Counted from the first letter of the stretch, positions 50,412-58,862 are shown. The stretch: 64,000 bases of DNA from an uncultured Oscillospiraceae bacterium (GCA_934589705.1 CAKTOH010000002.1:62001-126000), one strand, 5' to 3'. Program-made: numbers and translations. Notes: generated by a model from the letters alone, not told the origin.

Positions 50412-52304
50412 CTACATTCCAAGATAGGCATCTCTGCGCATGACCGCCGGGGCGCACTTACGGCAGTAGAAGCTCTCCCCTACCAGGCTACTTTCCGACT
50501 GATCGCCGCACCGGGCGCAGCCGGGAATCCGGGTGATTTTATAGTCAAAAATCCAGTAACCGGAGCCTGCGCTGGTAATGCTGGCCCAGGTGTGCTCGTC
50601 GTTGACGTGGGCGGGCACCCGGACGTAATTGTAGATATTGGAGTCCCGAACCCGGACGTTTCCGTCCTCGGTGATCTCCTGAAGGGCGATGTAGTGGCCG
50701 CCACGGGTCCAGTAGCCCTTATGCTGGATGGATACCACCAGATAATGATTCTCCAGGCCTTCCCAGGCCTTGGCAGGCTCATAGGTCTTCTCCACCAGGT
50801 AGAAGTCCATCACCGGCGGCTCCTTGACGAAAATCATGCCGTCGGTGCCGTTGCGGTGGCTGTAGCCGCCATACCGGCGGCACATCTCCGGCGGGGTCAG
50901 CAGCTCATCGGACAGATAGGAGGCAACCATGGCCATGGTGGTAATGCCGCAGCCGTTGGTGCGCAGCTGAAAGCCGCCGAACATGACCCCGGGATAGTCC
51001 TGCTGCAAATACAGGGGGATTTCCGGGAACCGCTCATGGGCAATGTCGGGATACAGAAGGTCAGAGGTGGAAACCGCCGTCTTTCCTTCCGGCAGGGCAA
51101 TCTGGTCATAGGCAAATTCCACGGGGTAGGCCGTCCGGGCCTGCTCCAGCAGGTCTGCCTCCTGGGAGGCAAGAGACTCGTCCGCCGCTGCTACCGCCGC
51201 TTCATCCAGGCGTCCGGAAAAATAGAGAATATGTACGCCATTGTCATCGGTAATGGCCGTGGTGTCGCCGCTCTTGCGCTCCGGATCGAAGCACCAGGCA
51301 TCCAATTCGGCAGGAAGCTCCCCCTTCTTCACCCGGCTGTAGCCGCCGCCGTCCAGGGCAGAGGCCTCGTCCTGAGAGTAGAGGTGCGCCAGGTCCTTGA
51401 AGGCAGCCTCGGACTTCTGCTCCGTCTGGGTCAGGGGCTGCAAGCGGGTCTTGGCCTCCTTCCGGAACTCGTTGAGGGCCTCCTCGGCGGTTTTATCCTC
51501 GGTTTTCAGGAGAATGTAGCGGATGTTCACCAGGTAATCGCCGTCGGTGCTTTCCGTATACTCCAGTTCCGGCTGGGACAGGTCATAGGTCAGAGTGGTG
51601 AAGTACATATAGGAGCGGTTCAGAAGCTGAGCCATGTCGGTCAGAGCCGCCTGGGTGGTGCCGAAGGCGTCCTGAGCCATGGCCGCCGTGTCCCCAAAGC
51701 CCTTCTCCCCTGCCAGGGCTTTCAGGGTGTCCGGCAGGGAATCCAGATAGGCCTGGTGCATGGTGTTGGGGCTGTAAAAACGGTTATAGCCGTAGAGGAA
51801 TTTGGTGGCCGGCATTCCGTCCATGTAGGTGGCGTATTTTTCCGGGTCGGGCTGATACTCCGGCTCCAGATTCAGGGGAACCTCCAGGCTCTGCTGATTC
51901 AGAGCGGCGGCGGTATGCCAAGCATTCAAAGCCTGCCGGAGAAAATACTGCTGCCAGGAGCCGACAGTGCTGTCCGCCTCACAGGGCTGGCTGTCCAACG
52001 GCGCGTCAAAATCCGGTGCCGGGGTTTTCCCGGAGGCCTGATACTGAGCTGCCGCCGCCCAATACCAGACGGCAAGGGCCTCATTGGTCAGCTTGGTGTC
52101 CCCGATCCGGGCGATCACCGCCGCCGTGTCCCCCTCCCGGGTGTAGGTGCCCTTGCAGGTCACATCCTCCGGATTGCCGTCGGCCGGAACCGTGGCCCCC
52201 GCCTGGGCGGAGGTGGTCTCCGCAACGCTGCCCCCATTGTTGCCCGCCGGGGCACAGCCGCACAAAAGCAGCACCGCAAGGGCTGCCGCTAACATTCTCT
52301 TCAC
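50412..52304 (-). CDS. Lipoprotein fusing a parvulin-like PPIase, a C39-like peptidase and a zinc ribbon
   Basis: A 630-aa exported protein. Lipobox LCGC puts the modified cysteine at 17. A SurA-type N-terminal helical region (about 60-245) is followed by a parvulin-like domain (259-365: IRYILLKTED, LAHLYSQDEASALDGGGY, DNGVHILYFSG), then a papain-like C39_2 domain with likely Cys452 (TNGCGITTMAMVASYL), His537 (RGGHYIAL) and Asp554. A C-terminal zinc ribbon has Cys596, Cys599, Cys614 and Cys617. The start codon is GTG with AAAGGGG upstream. It is monocistronic. Likely a surface foldase/protease; the fusion with a zinc ribbon outside the cell is unusual. Confidence 0.85.
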   Translation of the reverse strand: MKRMLAAALAVLLLCGCAPAGNNGGSVAETTSAQAGATVPADGNPEDVTCKGTYTREGDTAAVIARIGDTKLTNEALAVWYWAAAAQYQASGKTPAPDFDAPLDSQPCEADSTVGSWQQYFLRQALNAWHTAAALNQQSLEVPLNLEPEYQPDPEKYATYMDGMPATKFLYGYNRFYSPNTMHQAYLDSLPDTLKALAGEKGFGDTAAMAQDAFGTTQAALTDMAQLLNRSYMYFTTLTYDLSQPELEYTESTDGDYLVNIRYILLKTEDKTAEEALNEFRKEAKTRLQPLTQTEQKSEAAFKDLAHLYSQDEASALDGGGYSRVKKGELPAELDAWCFDPERKSGDTTAITDDNGVHILYFSGRLDEAAVAAADESLASQEADLLEQARTAYPVEFAYDQIALPEGKTAVSTSDLLYPDIAHERFPEIPLYLQQDYPGVMFGGFQLRTNGCGITTMAMVASYLSDELLTPPEMCRRYGGYSHRNGTDGMIFVKEPPVMDFYLVEKTYEPAKAWEGLENHYLVVSIQHKGYWTRGGHYIALQEITEDGNVRVRDSNIYNYVRVPAHVNDEHTWASITSAGSGYWIFDYKITRIPGCARCGDQSESSLVGESFYCRKCAPAVMRRDAYLGM

Positions 52305-52337
52305 ACAAAAAACCCCTTTCGGGAAATGATTTGCTAT

Positions 52338-52366
52338 AGTATAGCACAGACCCTCAAGATTTTCAA
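52338..52366 (-). promoter_or_regulatory. sigma-A promoter for the PPIase-C39 lipoprotein gene
   Basis: TTGAAA (52361-52366) and TATACT (52338-52343) on the minus strand, 17 nt apart. Confidence 0.7.
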
Positions 52367-52403
52367 TTGGATGGGACGCATTTTTCCGGATTTTCCCCGC
52401 GGC

Positions 52404-52432
52404 TTGACTTTTCCCGGAAACCGTGATAATGT
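52404..52432 (+). promoter_or_regulatory. Probable sigma-A promoter for the YitT-type gene
   Basis: TTGACT (52404-52409) and TAATGT (52427-52432), 17 nt apart. The 167-bp palindromic element lies between it and the gene. Confidence 0.5.
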
Positions 52433-52445
52433 TAAGGGTAAATAT

Positions 52446-52612
52446 TTAGGGCCTATCTGAAAACCGTCAACACGCCCAAACAGCGGGTCTTTTCCACCTG
52501 CTGGGCACCATTTTTTCTTGCAATACCCAGAGTATTCCTGCAAAAAAATGGCTTCATCAGGCGGAAAATCCCTCGCCGTTGGTCATATTCCCGGTTTTCA
52601 GATAGACCCTAA
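52446..52612. mobile_element. 167-bp palindromic MITE-like element
   Basis: Ends are inverted: TTAGGGCCTATCTGAAAACC on the left and its near-complement ending CCCTAA on the right. Complementarity continues inward (CCACCTG/CAGGCGG, CCATTTTTT/AAAAAAATGG, AATAC/GTATT) to a five-base centre at 52529, so almost the whole element is one imperfect palindrome. There is no coding capacity. TTA/TAA borders would suit a small target-site duplication. It would fold into a long hairpin in the yitT leader. Confidence 0.7.
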
Positions 52613-52625
52613 CAGGAGATTCATC

Positions 52626-53228
52626 ATGTTTTCAAAGCTGCCAAAGCTGAGACCTCGGCACTGCGCCGTGGCCTTTTTTGCCTCTGCCTTTCAGGCCTTC
52701 GGCATGTACAATATTCACGCCCTGTCCGGGGTGACGGAGGGAGGCATTTTCGGGCTGATTCTGCTGCTGCACCACTGGCTGGGACTGTCTCCTGCCTTCA
52801 GCAGCCTGATTCTCAACGGGGGCTGCTACCTGCTGGGCTGGAAAACCCTGGGGAAGGAATTCATCGGCTATTCCGTTGTAGCCACCCTGGGCTACTCCGC
52901 GTGCTACCGGATCTGCGAGCAGTTTCCGCCGCTCTGGCCGGGGATTGCAGAGCTTCCTCTGCTGGCTTCCGTCGCCGGGGCTCTGTTCATCGGCATTGGC
53001 GCGGGGCTCTGCGTCCGGGTGGGCGGAGCCACCAGCGGAGACGATTCCCTGGCTATGAGCCTGACCCACCTGACGGGGATTCCCATTCAAAGGCTGTATC
53101 TCATCAGCGATCTGATCGTGCTTTTGCTGTCGCTGAGCTACATTCCCCTCCGGCGCATCGGCTATTCCCTGCTGACGGTGATTATCTCCGGGCAGATCAT
53201 CGGCTGGATGCAAAAGGAAAATGTATGA
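52626..53228 (+). CDS. YitT-like membrane protein (DUF161)
   Basis: A 200-aa membrane protein with about five to six transmembrane helices, matching the YitT/DUF161 fold (GVTEGGIFGLILLLHHWLGLSP, GAGLCVRVGGATSGDDSLA). Family function is unknown to me. It lacks the cytoplasmic C-terminal domain (DUF2179) of longer YitT proteins, as 200 aa is only the membrane part. The start ATG at 52626 has AGGAGA upstream, 14 nt after the palindromic element. Convergent with malQ. Confidence 0.8.
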   Translation: MFSKLPKLRPRHCAVAFFASAFQAFGMYNIHALSGVTEGGIFGLILLLHHWLGLSPAFSSLILNGGCYLLGWKTLGKEFIGYSVVATLGYSACYRICEQFPPLWPGIAELPLLASVAGALFIGIGAGLCVRVGGATSGDDSLAMSLTHLTGIPIQRLYLISDLIVLLLSLSYIPLRRIGYSLLTVIISGQIIGWMQKENV

Positions 53229-53231
53229 CAA

Positions 53232-53261
53232 AGAGCGTCTGCCCGGCCGGGCAGACGCTCT
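53232..53261. terminator. Bidirectional terminator between yitT-type gene and malQ
   Basis: A perfect 30-bp palindrome (arm AGAGCGTCTGCCCGG) placed 3 nt after one stop codon and 5 nt before the other. T-rich flanks exist on the minus side (TTTGTC). Confidence 0.8.
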
Positions 53262-53266
53262 GATTC

Positions 53267-54799
53267 TTATTTCGGCTTCTTCTCAATGGCGTCCCAATTG
53301 GCTCTTCCGGTACGCTTGACCAGAGCCAGCATTTCTTCTGCCAGCGTATCCGTCAACTGGCCTGGGGTCAGCCGCCACCGCCAGTTAAAGCCCACGGTGC
53401 CGGGCTGATTCATCCGGGCCTCGTTGCCCAGGCCCAGATAATCCTGAACGGGGATGATGCAGTCCTTGGCAACGGCACGCATGGTCAGGGCAATGAGCAC
53501 CCTGTACATCTGATTGTCCGGGGTGTGATAGTCACACAGATAGTCCCGCAGCTGCTGCTTGGCTGCCTTGCTCAGTCCCTGATACCAGCCGGCAACGGTC
53601 TCATTGTCGTGAGTTCCGGTGTAGACCACGCAGTTGGAATTGTAATTGTGGGGCCAATAGTCGTTGGAGCCTGCCACATCCGCCGGATCCACGGCAAATT
53701 GCAGCACCTTCATATTGGGGCAGCCGCTGTCTCTCACCAGGCGGCGAACGCCGTCGGTCATAAGACCCAGATCCTCGGCGATGACGTTCACGTCCCCCAG
53801 CCGGGTATACAGGGTGCGGAAGAAGTCCATGCCCGGCCCTTTTTCCCAGTGGCCGTTCTTCGCGGTGGTATCTCCCGCGGGAATGGAGAAATACTCGTCA
53901 AAGCCCCGGAAATGGTCGATTCTCACCACATCATAGAGCTTGAAGCTGTACCACATCCGGCTGATCCACCAGTCGTAGCCCGTGGCCCGATGATAATCCC
54001 AGCGGTACAAGGGGTTGCCCCAGACCTGGCCGTCGGCGGCGAAGGCATCCGGCGGGCAGCCGGCAATGGCGGTGGAGCAATTGTTTCCGTCCAGCTGGAA
54101 CAGCTCCGGGTGTGCCCACACGTCCGCTCCGTCGGGAGAGACGTAGATGGGAATATCGCCTACGATCTGGATATGCTTGGCGTTGGCGTAGGCCTTCAGC
54201 TTCGTCCACTGGCGGTCAAACTGGAACTGGAGGTACTTCTGGAACTCGACGTCAAAGTACAGCTCCCGGTTATAGTAGTCCAGGGCAAAGCCCCAGTGCA
54301 TCCGGATGTCCTCCGGCCACTGGCGGAAGGACACCCCGCCGAAGAAGGTTTTCAGAGCCATGAACAGGGCGTAATCGTCCAGCCACCAGCTGTTTTCCCG
54401 GCAGAAAGCGTGGAAAGCCTCATTTTCCCCGATATGGCTGCGCTCATAGGCCTTGTGCAGCAGCGTCAGACGGTTCTCACTCAGCGCTACAAAATCCACC
54501 TTGGCGGGATTCTTGCCGAAATCCACCTCGTCGCACTCCTGACGGGTCAGGACGCCCTCATCGATGAGGCTTTCCAGGCTGATGAGATAGGGGTTTCCGG
54601 CAAAGGCGGAATAGGCCTGATAGGGGGAGTCATCAGAGGCTCCATGAGAGGTGGCCCCCAGGGGCAAAATCTGCCAGTAACGCTGACCGGCCTTTTCCAG
54701 CCAGTCCACAAAGTCGTAGGCCGCCCGGTCAAAGCAGCCGATGCCGTACCTGGAGGGCAGGCTGGTGACGGACAGCAGAACGCCAGCATAACGATTCAT
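53267..54799 (-). CDS. malQ: 4-alpha-glucanotransferase
   Basis: GH77 amylomaltase that transfers maltooligosaccharides, used in maltodextrin or glycogen breakdown. The 510-aa protein opens with RYAGVLLSVTSLPSRYGIG; the catalytic regions IVGDIPIYVSPDGADVW, DVVRIDHFRGFDEYF (nucleophile Asp), VIAEDLGLMT (acid/base Glu) and YTGTHDNETVAGWY are all present. AAAGGAGA precedes the ATG. A LacI-type operator-like palindrome lies upstream at 54859-54868, consistent with sugar control. Confidence 0.97.
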   Translation of the reverse strand: MNRYAGVLLSVTSLPSRYGIGCFDRAAYDFVDWLEKAGQRYWQILPLGATSHGASDDSPYQAYSAFAGNPYLISLESLIDEGVLTRQECDEVDFGKNPAKVDFVALSENRLTLLHKAYERSHIGENEAFHAFCRENSWWLDDYALFMALKTFFGGVSFRQWPEDIRMHWGFALDYYNRELYFDVEFQKYLQFQFDRQWTKLKAYANAKHIQIVGDIPIYVSPDGADVWAHPELFQLDGNNCSTAIAGCPPDAFAADGQVWGNPLYRWDYHRATGYDWWISRMWYSFKLYDVVRIDHFRGFDEYFSIPAGDTTAKNGHWEKGPGMDFFRTLYTRLGDVNVIAEDLGLMTDGVRRLVRDSGCPNMKVLQFAVDPADVAGSNDYWPHNYNSNCVVYTGTHDNETVAGWYQGLSKAAKQQLRDYLCDYHTPDNQMYRVLIALTMRAVAKDCIIPVQDYLGLGNEARMNQPGTVGFNWRWRLTPGQLTDTLAEEMLALVKRTGRANWDAIEKKPK

Positions 54800-54858
54800 A
54801 GGATATTTCTCCTTTTATCCGTAGATTTGGTGGGGTTCCAATGGGATTTTCGAGATTG

Positions 54859-54868
54859 GAAACGTTTC
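54859..54868 (-). promoter_or_regulatory. LacI-family operator-like palindrome upstream of malQ
   Basis: Perfect GAAACGTTTC, a core typical of MalR/LacI-family sites, followed upstream on the minus strand by a -10-like TATACT (54891-54896). It differs from the CcpA cre consensus at its outer bases, so a dedicated repressor is more likely than CcpA. Confidence 0.55.
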
Positions 54869-55080
54869 TCTTTTCCTGGTCAGTATAATCCATTTTTGCC
54901 CGTCCGTCAATCCCCCGGAACGTATCCGGAACAAATTGACAATGTGCACAAAAAGTAGCTGCTTGATTTGGATAGCCCGTATAGACAAAGAGGCCGTTTC
55001 CATCATATGTCAGGGAGCCTCATCTACCCGAAAGTTTCTGATAAACGCACCCATAGCAGCCGAAATATTTGCCGCACCTC

Positions 55081-55269
55081 CGGCGGTGCGGCCGGGGGAT
55101 ACTTAAGGGGGCGGCTTTTCGGCAGCGCCCCTTAAGCCGGCTTCTTATCAATTTTCTTGCCGGGACAAGAAAATTGCCCCCGGAGGGACCAGCGCCGGAA
55201 GTTTCTATGAGGCTCGGAATATGAGGGTAGCCTTGCAATTCATGGACCAATAAGGGCATCGCACCCTAC
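55081..55269 (-). repeat. Dispersed structured repeat, family 3, copy 1
   Basis: About 190 bp, inverted relative to copy 2 at 58913-59102. It contains hairpin CAATTTTCTTG/CAAGAAAATTG around TCCCGG and a CTTAAGGGG/CCCCTTAAG hairpin. A reading frame of about 60 codons (containing SGGNFLVPAR and RSRLKGRCRKAAPL) is kept in both copies. The flanking stretch 54900-55080 shows nothing else. Confidence 0.75.
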
Positions 55270-55308
55270 ATGTTCTTACGAAGTTCCTCTAAACACCATA
55301 GCATTTTT

Positions 55309-55370
55309 GCCCTCATCCGTCTCGCGCTTGCGGGAGACGCGCGAGCCACCTTCCCCGGAGGGGAAGGCTT
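55309..55370 (-). repeat. Dispersed repeat, family 2, copy 2
   Basis: Inverted copy of the string at 48744-48805, with the CCTTCCCC/GGGGAAGG hairpin and the CGCGAGAC region. Confidence 0.7.
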
Positions 55371-55377
55371 GGATAAC

Positions 55378-55444
55378 GGATTGTGACCGGAGGGAATCCC
55401 CGGAGGGGGGCCACACCAGTGCTGCGGCACTGGTTCGCAATGAC
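55378..55444 (+). repeat. Dispersed hairpin repeat, family 1, copy 5 (with insertion)
   Basis: Arms CCAGTGC/GCACTGG around TGCG, then TTCGCAATGACA and the CGTATCTTTCGG tail. About 27 extra bases separate the left flank GGATTG from CCACACC. Confidence 0.7.
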
Positions 55445-55473
55445 AACGTATCTTTCGGGCTTTTGGACACACT

Positions 55474-55502
55474 AAAAGGGACTGCCGGGGCAGTCCCTTT
55501 TT
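55474..55502 (-). terminator. Terminator of the xpaC-telA operon
   Basis: AAAAGGGACTGCC pairs with GGCAGTCCCTTTT; runs of A and T on both sides make it usable in both directions. Confidence 0.85.
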
Positions 55503-55512
55503 AGTCTTGTAT

Positions 55513-56412
55513 TCAGCCGAAAAAGCCGCCGAAGGGCTCGTCCTGGATTTCGGGCGGTTCTTCCGTTTGTGCCTGGGCTTCCGGGGATGCCTGGGTTTCC
55601 GTCCCGGAGTCGCTCACCACCGGCCAGGCGGTGCCGGTGATCTGGGCAATGCCCCAGGCCTGGGATGAGAGCATTCCGTCCCCTACCGGGGTGTTCGTGG
55701 CGCAGGAAACTCCCGCCGCCACATTCAGCGCCGCCTCTCCGTTCACCTGGGACTGATAATCCGACCAGATTTGCAGCAGCACGCCGGCACAGGCCACATG
55801 GTAATCGCTGGTCACCACCGCCAGAGTCTTTACCTGGGGATAGGACGACGTCAGCAGTTTGTAAGTATTGGCGGCATTCTGGGTCGTGTTCAGAGCCTGG
55901 TCCTCCACAATCAGCCTGGACTCCGCCACGCCCTGTGCCCGAAGCCAGGCGGCCATCTGACCCCCTTCGGTGACGCCCGCCACCTCCGAGGTCTGCCCGC
56001 CGGTCACCGCCACATAGGCGTTGGGATACTGCTGGGCGGCGTTCAGCGCCACATACAGCCGGTCTTCCAGCTCCGGCTGTATAGAGCCGTCCCCGCCCAG
56101 GCCGTAGCCGAAGACCACAACGCAAAGGGAATCGTCCTGGGGCAGGTCATCGGGGAGCACCCGGTGATTTTCGAATCCGGCCTCATTCAGCCGGGCCCAG
56201 TCGGTCATGATCCGCCGCCAGAGAGCACCCTCTGCCGGACTTTCCGCTTCCAGAGCGTCCAGGCAGGATTCGATTTTTCCGCTGTCGTTTGCGCAGTAAG
56301 CACCCAGCAGCCGCTGGGAATCGGTTTCTTCCGCCGCCTGAGCCGCCGGGACGCTTCCGCCCAGCAGGCACAGACAAAGGCACGCGATCAGGATTTTGCG
56401 AAAAAAGGTCAT
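55513..56412 (-). CDS. Secreted DUF218 (YdcF/SanA/ElyC-like) protein
   Basis: A 299-aa protein with a Sec signal (MTFFRKILIACLCLCLLGGSVPAAQA) and a DUF218 domain, seen in VVVFGYGLGGDGS, ALNAAQQYPNAYVAVTGGQTS, WLRAQGVAESRLIVEDQALNTTQNA and LAVVTSDYHVACA. This domain occurs in envelope proteins such as ElyC and SanA; its chemistry is poorly known. The ATG overlaps the telA stop (ATGA), so it is the third gene of the xpaC-telA operon. The C-terminal tail is Gln/Glu/Pro-rich. A frame inside it on the same strand is only a shadow. Confidence 0.9.
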   Translation of the reverse strand: MTFFRKILIACLCLCLLGGSVPAAQAAEETDSQRLLGAYCANDSGKIESCLDALEAESPAEGALWRRIMTDWARLNEAGFENHRVLPDDLPQDDSLCVVVFGYGLGGDGSIQPELEDRLYVALNAAQQYPNAYVAVTGGQTSEVAGVTEGGQMAAWLRAQGVAESRLIVEDQALNTTQNAANTYKLLTSSYPQVKTLAVVTSDYHVACAGVLLQIWSDYQSQVNGEAALNVAAGVSCATNTPVGDGMLSSQAWGIAQITGTAWPVVSDSGTETQASPEAQAQTEEPPEIQDEPFGGFFG

Positions 56413-57554
56413 TGTCTGCCGTCACGAATCTGAAGCAGCTTCCGCTTCAGATCATCCTCCATCTTTGCCATTTCTGTCTCCGCGGCCTGCCGCTTGGTTC
56501 TGCCCTCGGCCTGGATCTTCATCACGTCGTCCAGGGTGGCAATGAGCTCGGCGTTGGTTTTCTTCAGGGTCTCGATCTCCACAATGCCCCGCTCCGCTTC
56601 CTTGGCAGTCTCCACGGAGGCCATGTGGAGCTTCTGGGCGTTCTGGGTCAGCATGGCGTTGGTCACGTCCGCCACCTGCCGCTGCGCCTGGGCGGCCTCG
56701 GTGGAGTGGGCGATGCCCAGAGCCAGCACCATCTGATTCTTCCACAGAGGAATGGTGTTGACCAGGGTGGTCTGAATCTTTTCCACCATGACGGTGTCGT
56801 TGTTCTGAATCATCCGAATCTGGGGAGCCGTCTGAATGGAGATGGTTCGGGTCAGCTCCAGATCGTGGATTTTCTTCTCAAAGCGCAGGCACTTCTCGGA
56901 CAAATCCCGGGCCCGCTGGGCATCCTCCGCAAGGCCTGTAAGCTTCGCCGTTTCCTGAAGCTCCTGAAGCTTGCCGGAGCGAACCTCCTCCAGCTTCTTC
57001 TTGCCCGCCAGGATATACATGGTCAGTTCCTTGAAATAGGCCAGATTCTGCTCATACATCTTATCCAGCACGGCAGAATCCTTCATCAGCCGCACCTGAT
57101 GCTGCTGCAAAGCGTCCGCGATTTTCTCCACGTTCACCTCGGCCTTGGCGTAACGGTTTTTCATGTTTTCCAGCTTGTTGGCCTGCTTCCGGAAGAAGCC
57201 GAACAGTCCCTTCTCTTCCTCCTCGTCCAGGCCCTTCAGCTCGCCCACCACGTTCACCAGCAGCTCGCCCACCTGACCCAAATCCTGGGTGCGGACGTTT
57301 GCCAGGGCGGCATCGGAAAAATCCGCCATTTTCTTCTGGGTACCCGCGCCGTACTGCAAAATCTGGGTGGTATTCTCCACGTCAATCTTCGCCGCGAAGT
57401 CATCCACGATTTTCTGTTCCTCGGCGGTGAGCACCGGCTCACTGGGCTGGGTCTGGGCAACCGCGCTCTCCTGCGCCGGCACCAGGGCAGGCACTTCGGT
57501 CAGCTCCGGTTCCAGAGTCAAGCTGATAGGGTTCCTCTGTTCATTGGTATCCAT
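56409..57554 (-). CDS. TelA-like toxic anion resistance family protein
   Basis: A 381-aa, largely helical, cytoplasmic protein of the TelA/KlaA family (PF05816). Characteristic stretches are EEEKGLFGFFRKQANKLENMK, NRYAKAEVNVEKIADALQQHQ and LELTRTISIQTAPQIRMIQ. Family members are linked to tellurite and antimicrobial or cell-envelope stress resistance, with unclear biochemistry. I use the ATG at 57554 (GGGAGAA about 8 nt upstream) rather than the TTG two codons earlier. It starts 2 nt after the xpaC stop; this pair is conserved in Firmicutes. Confidence 0.93.
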   Translation of the reverse strand: MDTNEQRNPISLTLEPELTEVPALVPAQESAVAQTQPSEPVLTAEEQKIVDDFAAKIDVENTTQILQYGAGTQKKMADFSDAALANVRTQDLGQVGELLVNVVGELKGLDEEEEKGLFGFFRKQANKLENMKNRYAKAEVNVEKIADALQQHQVRLMKDSAVLDKMYEQNLAYFKELTMYILAGKKKLEEVRSGKLQELQETAKLTGLAEDAQRARDLSEKCLRFEKKIHDLELTRTISIQTAPQIRMIQNNDTVMVEKIQTTLVNTIPLWKNQMVLALGIAHSTEAAQAQRQVADVTNAMLTQNAQKLHMASVETAKEAERGIVEIETLKKTNAELIATLDDVMKIQAEGRTKRQAAETEMAKMEDDLKRKLLQIRDGRQ

Positions 57555-57556
57555 AA

Positions 57557-58762
57557 TCAATTCTCCCGTTTCTTCAGATTGGAAAGTCCGTCATCGGTCA
57601 GCCCTTCCTGGGCAAGCAATGTGTTCAGCACGGAAATATCGCTGGAAACGTCCATGGCCGCGTCCTGGAACAGATCGTCCAGGAGCTTGGCAAAGGCGGC
57701 GTTCAGGGTGTCCAGAGTCTTCTCGATCTCCATCTTGGAGGCCTGGATGGTCTCCCCTTGGACAGGCTGGGCATCCATTTCGGCGTAGGCGTTCAGAAGC
57801 TTTACCGTCATGGGCAGGTAGTAATCCATAAGCTTTTTCAGGTCAGGCTCCACCTCCGGATGCGCCTGCACCCGGTCAAAAATCCGGCGCACCAGCAGCT
57901 CCATATGGGAAATCTTCTCGGAAATCTCTTCCCCGGGGATGGCATCGTTGCAACGGCGGATTTCTAAAATAAAGGCATTGCCCCGGTCGAGAACCTCCTG
58001 AATCCGGGGATCCGCTTCTTTCGCTGCCGGGCGAAGCTTTGCCGCCTCCCGTTCCTGCTTCTGCCGTTCCTCCAGAGCCAGGCGGCTCTGCTCAAACTGC
58101 CGGTAGGTCTCGTTGCTGGTAATGAGACAGGTCTGCTCCGCATCCAGATGTCCTTCCAGGAAGAGCCCCTCATCGATCATTTTTCCCAGCTCTTTGCGGA
58201 CAAACTTCACGTTTTTTCCGGTGGTTCTGGCCAGGGTCTCCAGCTTGCAGTAGGTCTTATCTCCCAAGCAGCGGCAGTACCGCTTGAACCGGCTCACCCG
58301 GCCAAGGCCACTGACGCCCCCGCCGATGAGCCAGATTCCCACTCCCAGTGCCCCAAGGCTTATGAAGGCCGGATAGGCAGGGTAGTCCGAACCCAAGGCA
58401 AAAATCATGCCAAGCAGTGCCCCCAGAAAGCCGAAGCTGCCCAGCAGGCTGCCGCCCACGACCTTCATGATTTCCAGGGCGGTTTTCCCGTCGGTATTGC
58501 CGTAGAGGGCCGGCAGGGTTGTGGGCTGGTCGATGATCTTCGGCTTGTATTTTACCTGAGCCGACCGAGCCGCGCTGTCCGCCGCCCTGGCCGCGGTATC
58601 CACCGCCCGGCGGACGGCCTCGCCTCCCACGTCCATGGCATGGCTGACCGTGCGGGTGATGGTCTGATTCAGTTTTCGGTAGTCCTGAGAATTGATGGCC
58701 TGGTCGATAATATCCTGAATATTCCGCCCCAGATCCTCCCAGTCCTGATTTGGATACGCCAT
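57557..58762 (-). CDS. XpaC-like protein (5-bromo-4-chloroindolyl phosphate hydrolysis family)
   Basis: A 401-aa membrane-associated protein: an N-terminal amphipathic region with Ala-rich repeats, two hydrophobic helices (about 105-127 and 132-155), then a long helical C-terminus. It matches the XpaC family by length, architecture and its partnership with telA. Despite the name, no phosphatase motif is visible. The start ATG at 58762 follows GGGAGTG. Promoter at 58791-58819. Confidence 0.85.
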   Translation of the reverse strand: MAYPNQDWEDLGRNIQDIIDQAINSQDYRKLNQTITRTVSHAMDVGGEAVRRAVDTAARAADSAARSAQVKYKPKIIDQPTTLPALYGNTDGKTALEIMKVVGGSLLGSFGFLGALLGMIFALGSDYPAYPAFISLGALGVGIWLIGGGVSGLGRVSRFKRYCRCLGDKTYCKLETLARTTGKNVKFVRKELGKMIDEGLFLEGHLDAEQTCLITSNETYRQFEQSRLALEERQKQEREAAKLRPAAKEADPRIQEVLDRGNAFILEIRRCNDAIPGEEISEKISHMELLVRRIFDRVQAHPEVEPDLKKLMDYYLPMTVKLLNAYAEMDAQPVQGETIQASKMEIEKTLDTLNAAFAKLLDDLFQDAAMDVSSDISVLNTLLAQEGLTDDGLSNLKKREN

Positions 58763-58790
58763 AGCATTCACTCCCGATCGTATTGTTCCT

Positions 58791-58819
58791 ATTATAGCGT
58801 TTCCCCGGGAAAAACGCAA
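58791..58819 (-). promoter_or_regulatory. sigma-A promoter for the xpaC-telA operon
   Basis: TTGCGT (58814-58819) and perfect TATAAT (58791-58796) on the minus strand, 17 nt apart. Confidence 0.65.
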
Positions 58820-58862
58820 GACGCAATGTTTCCTTTCCTGGCTTTCCGGCTCATTTTTCTGT

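Noticed and set aside
55020..55259. A 79-codon frame that looks like a small gene
   Set aside because: It lies within a dispersed repeat and lacks a proper ribosome site. Its conservation can follow from DNA-level repeat identity, so it is reported as a repeat rather than a gene.
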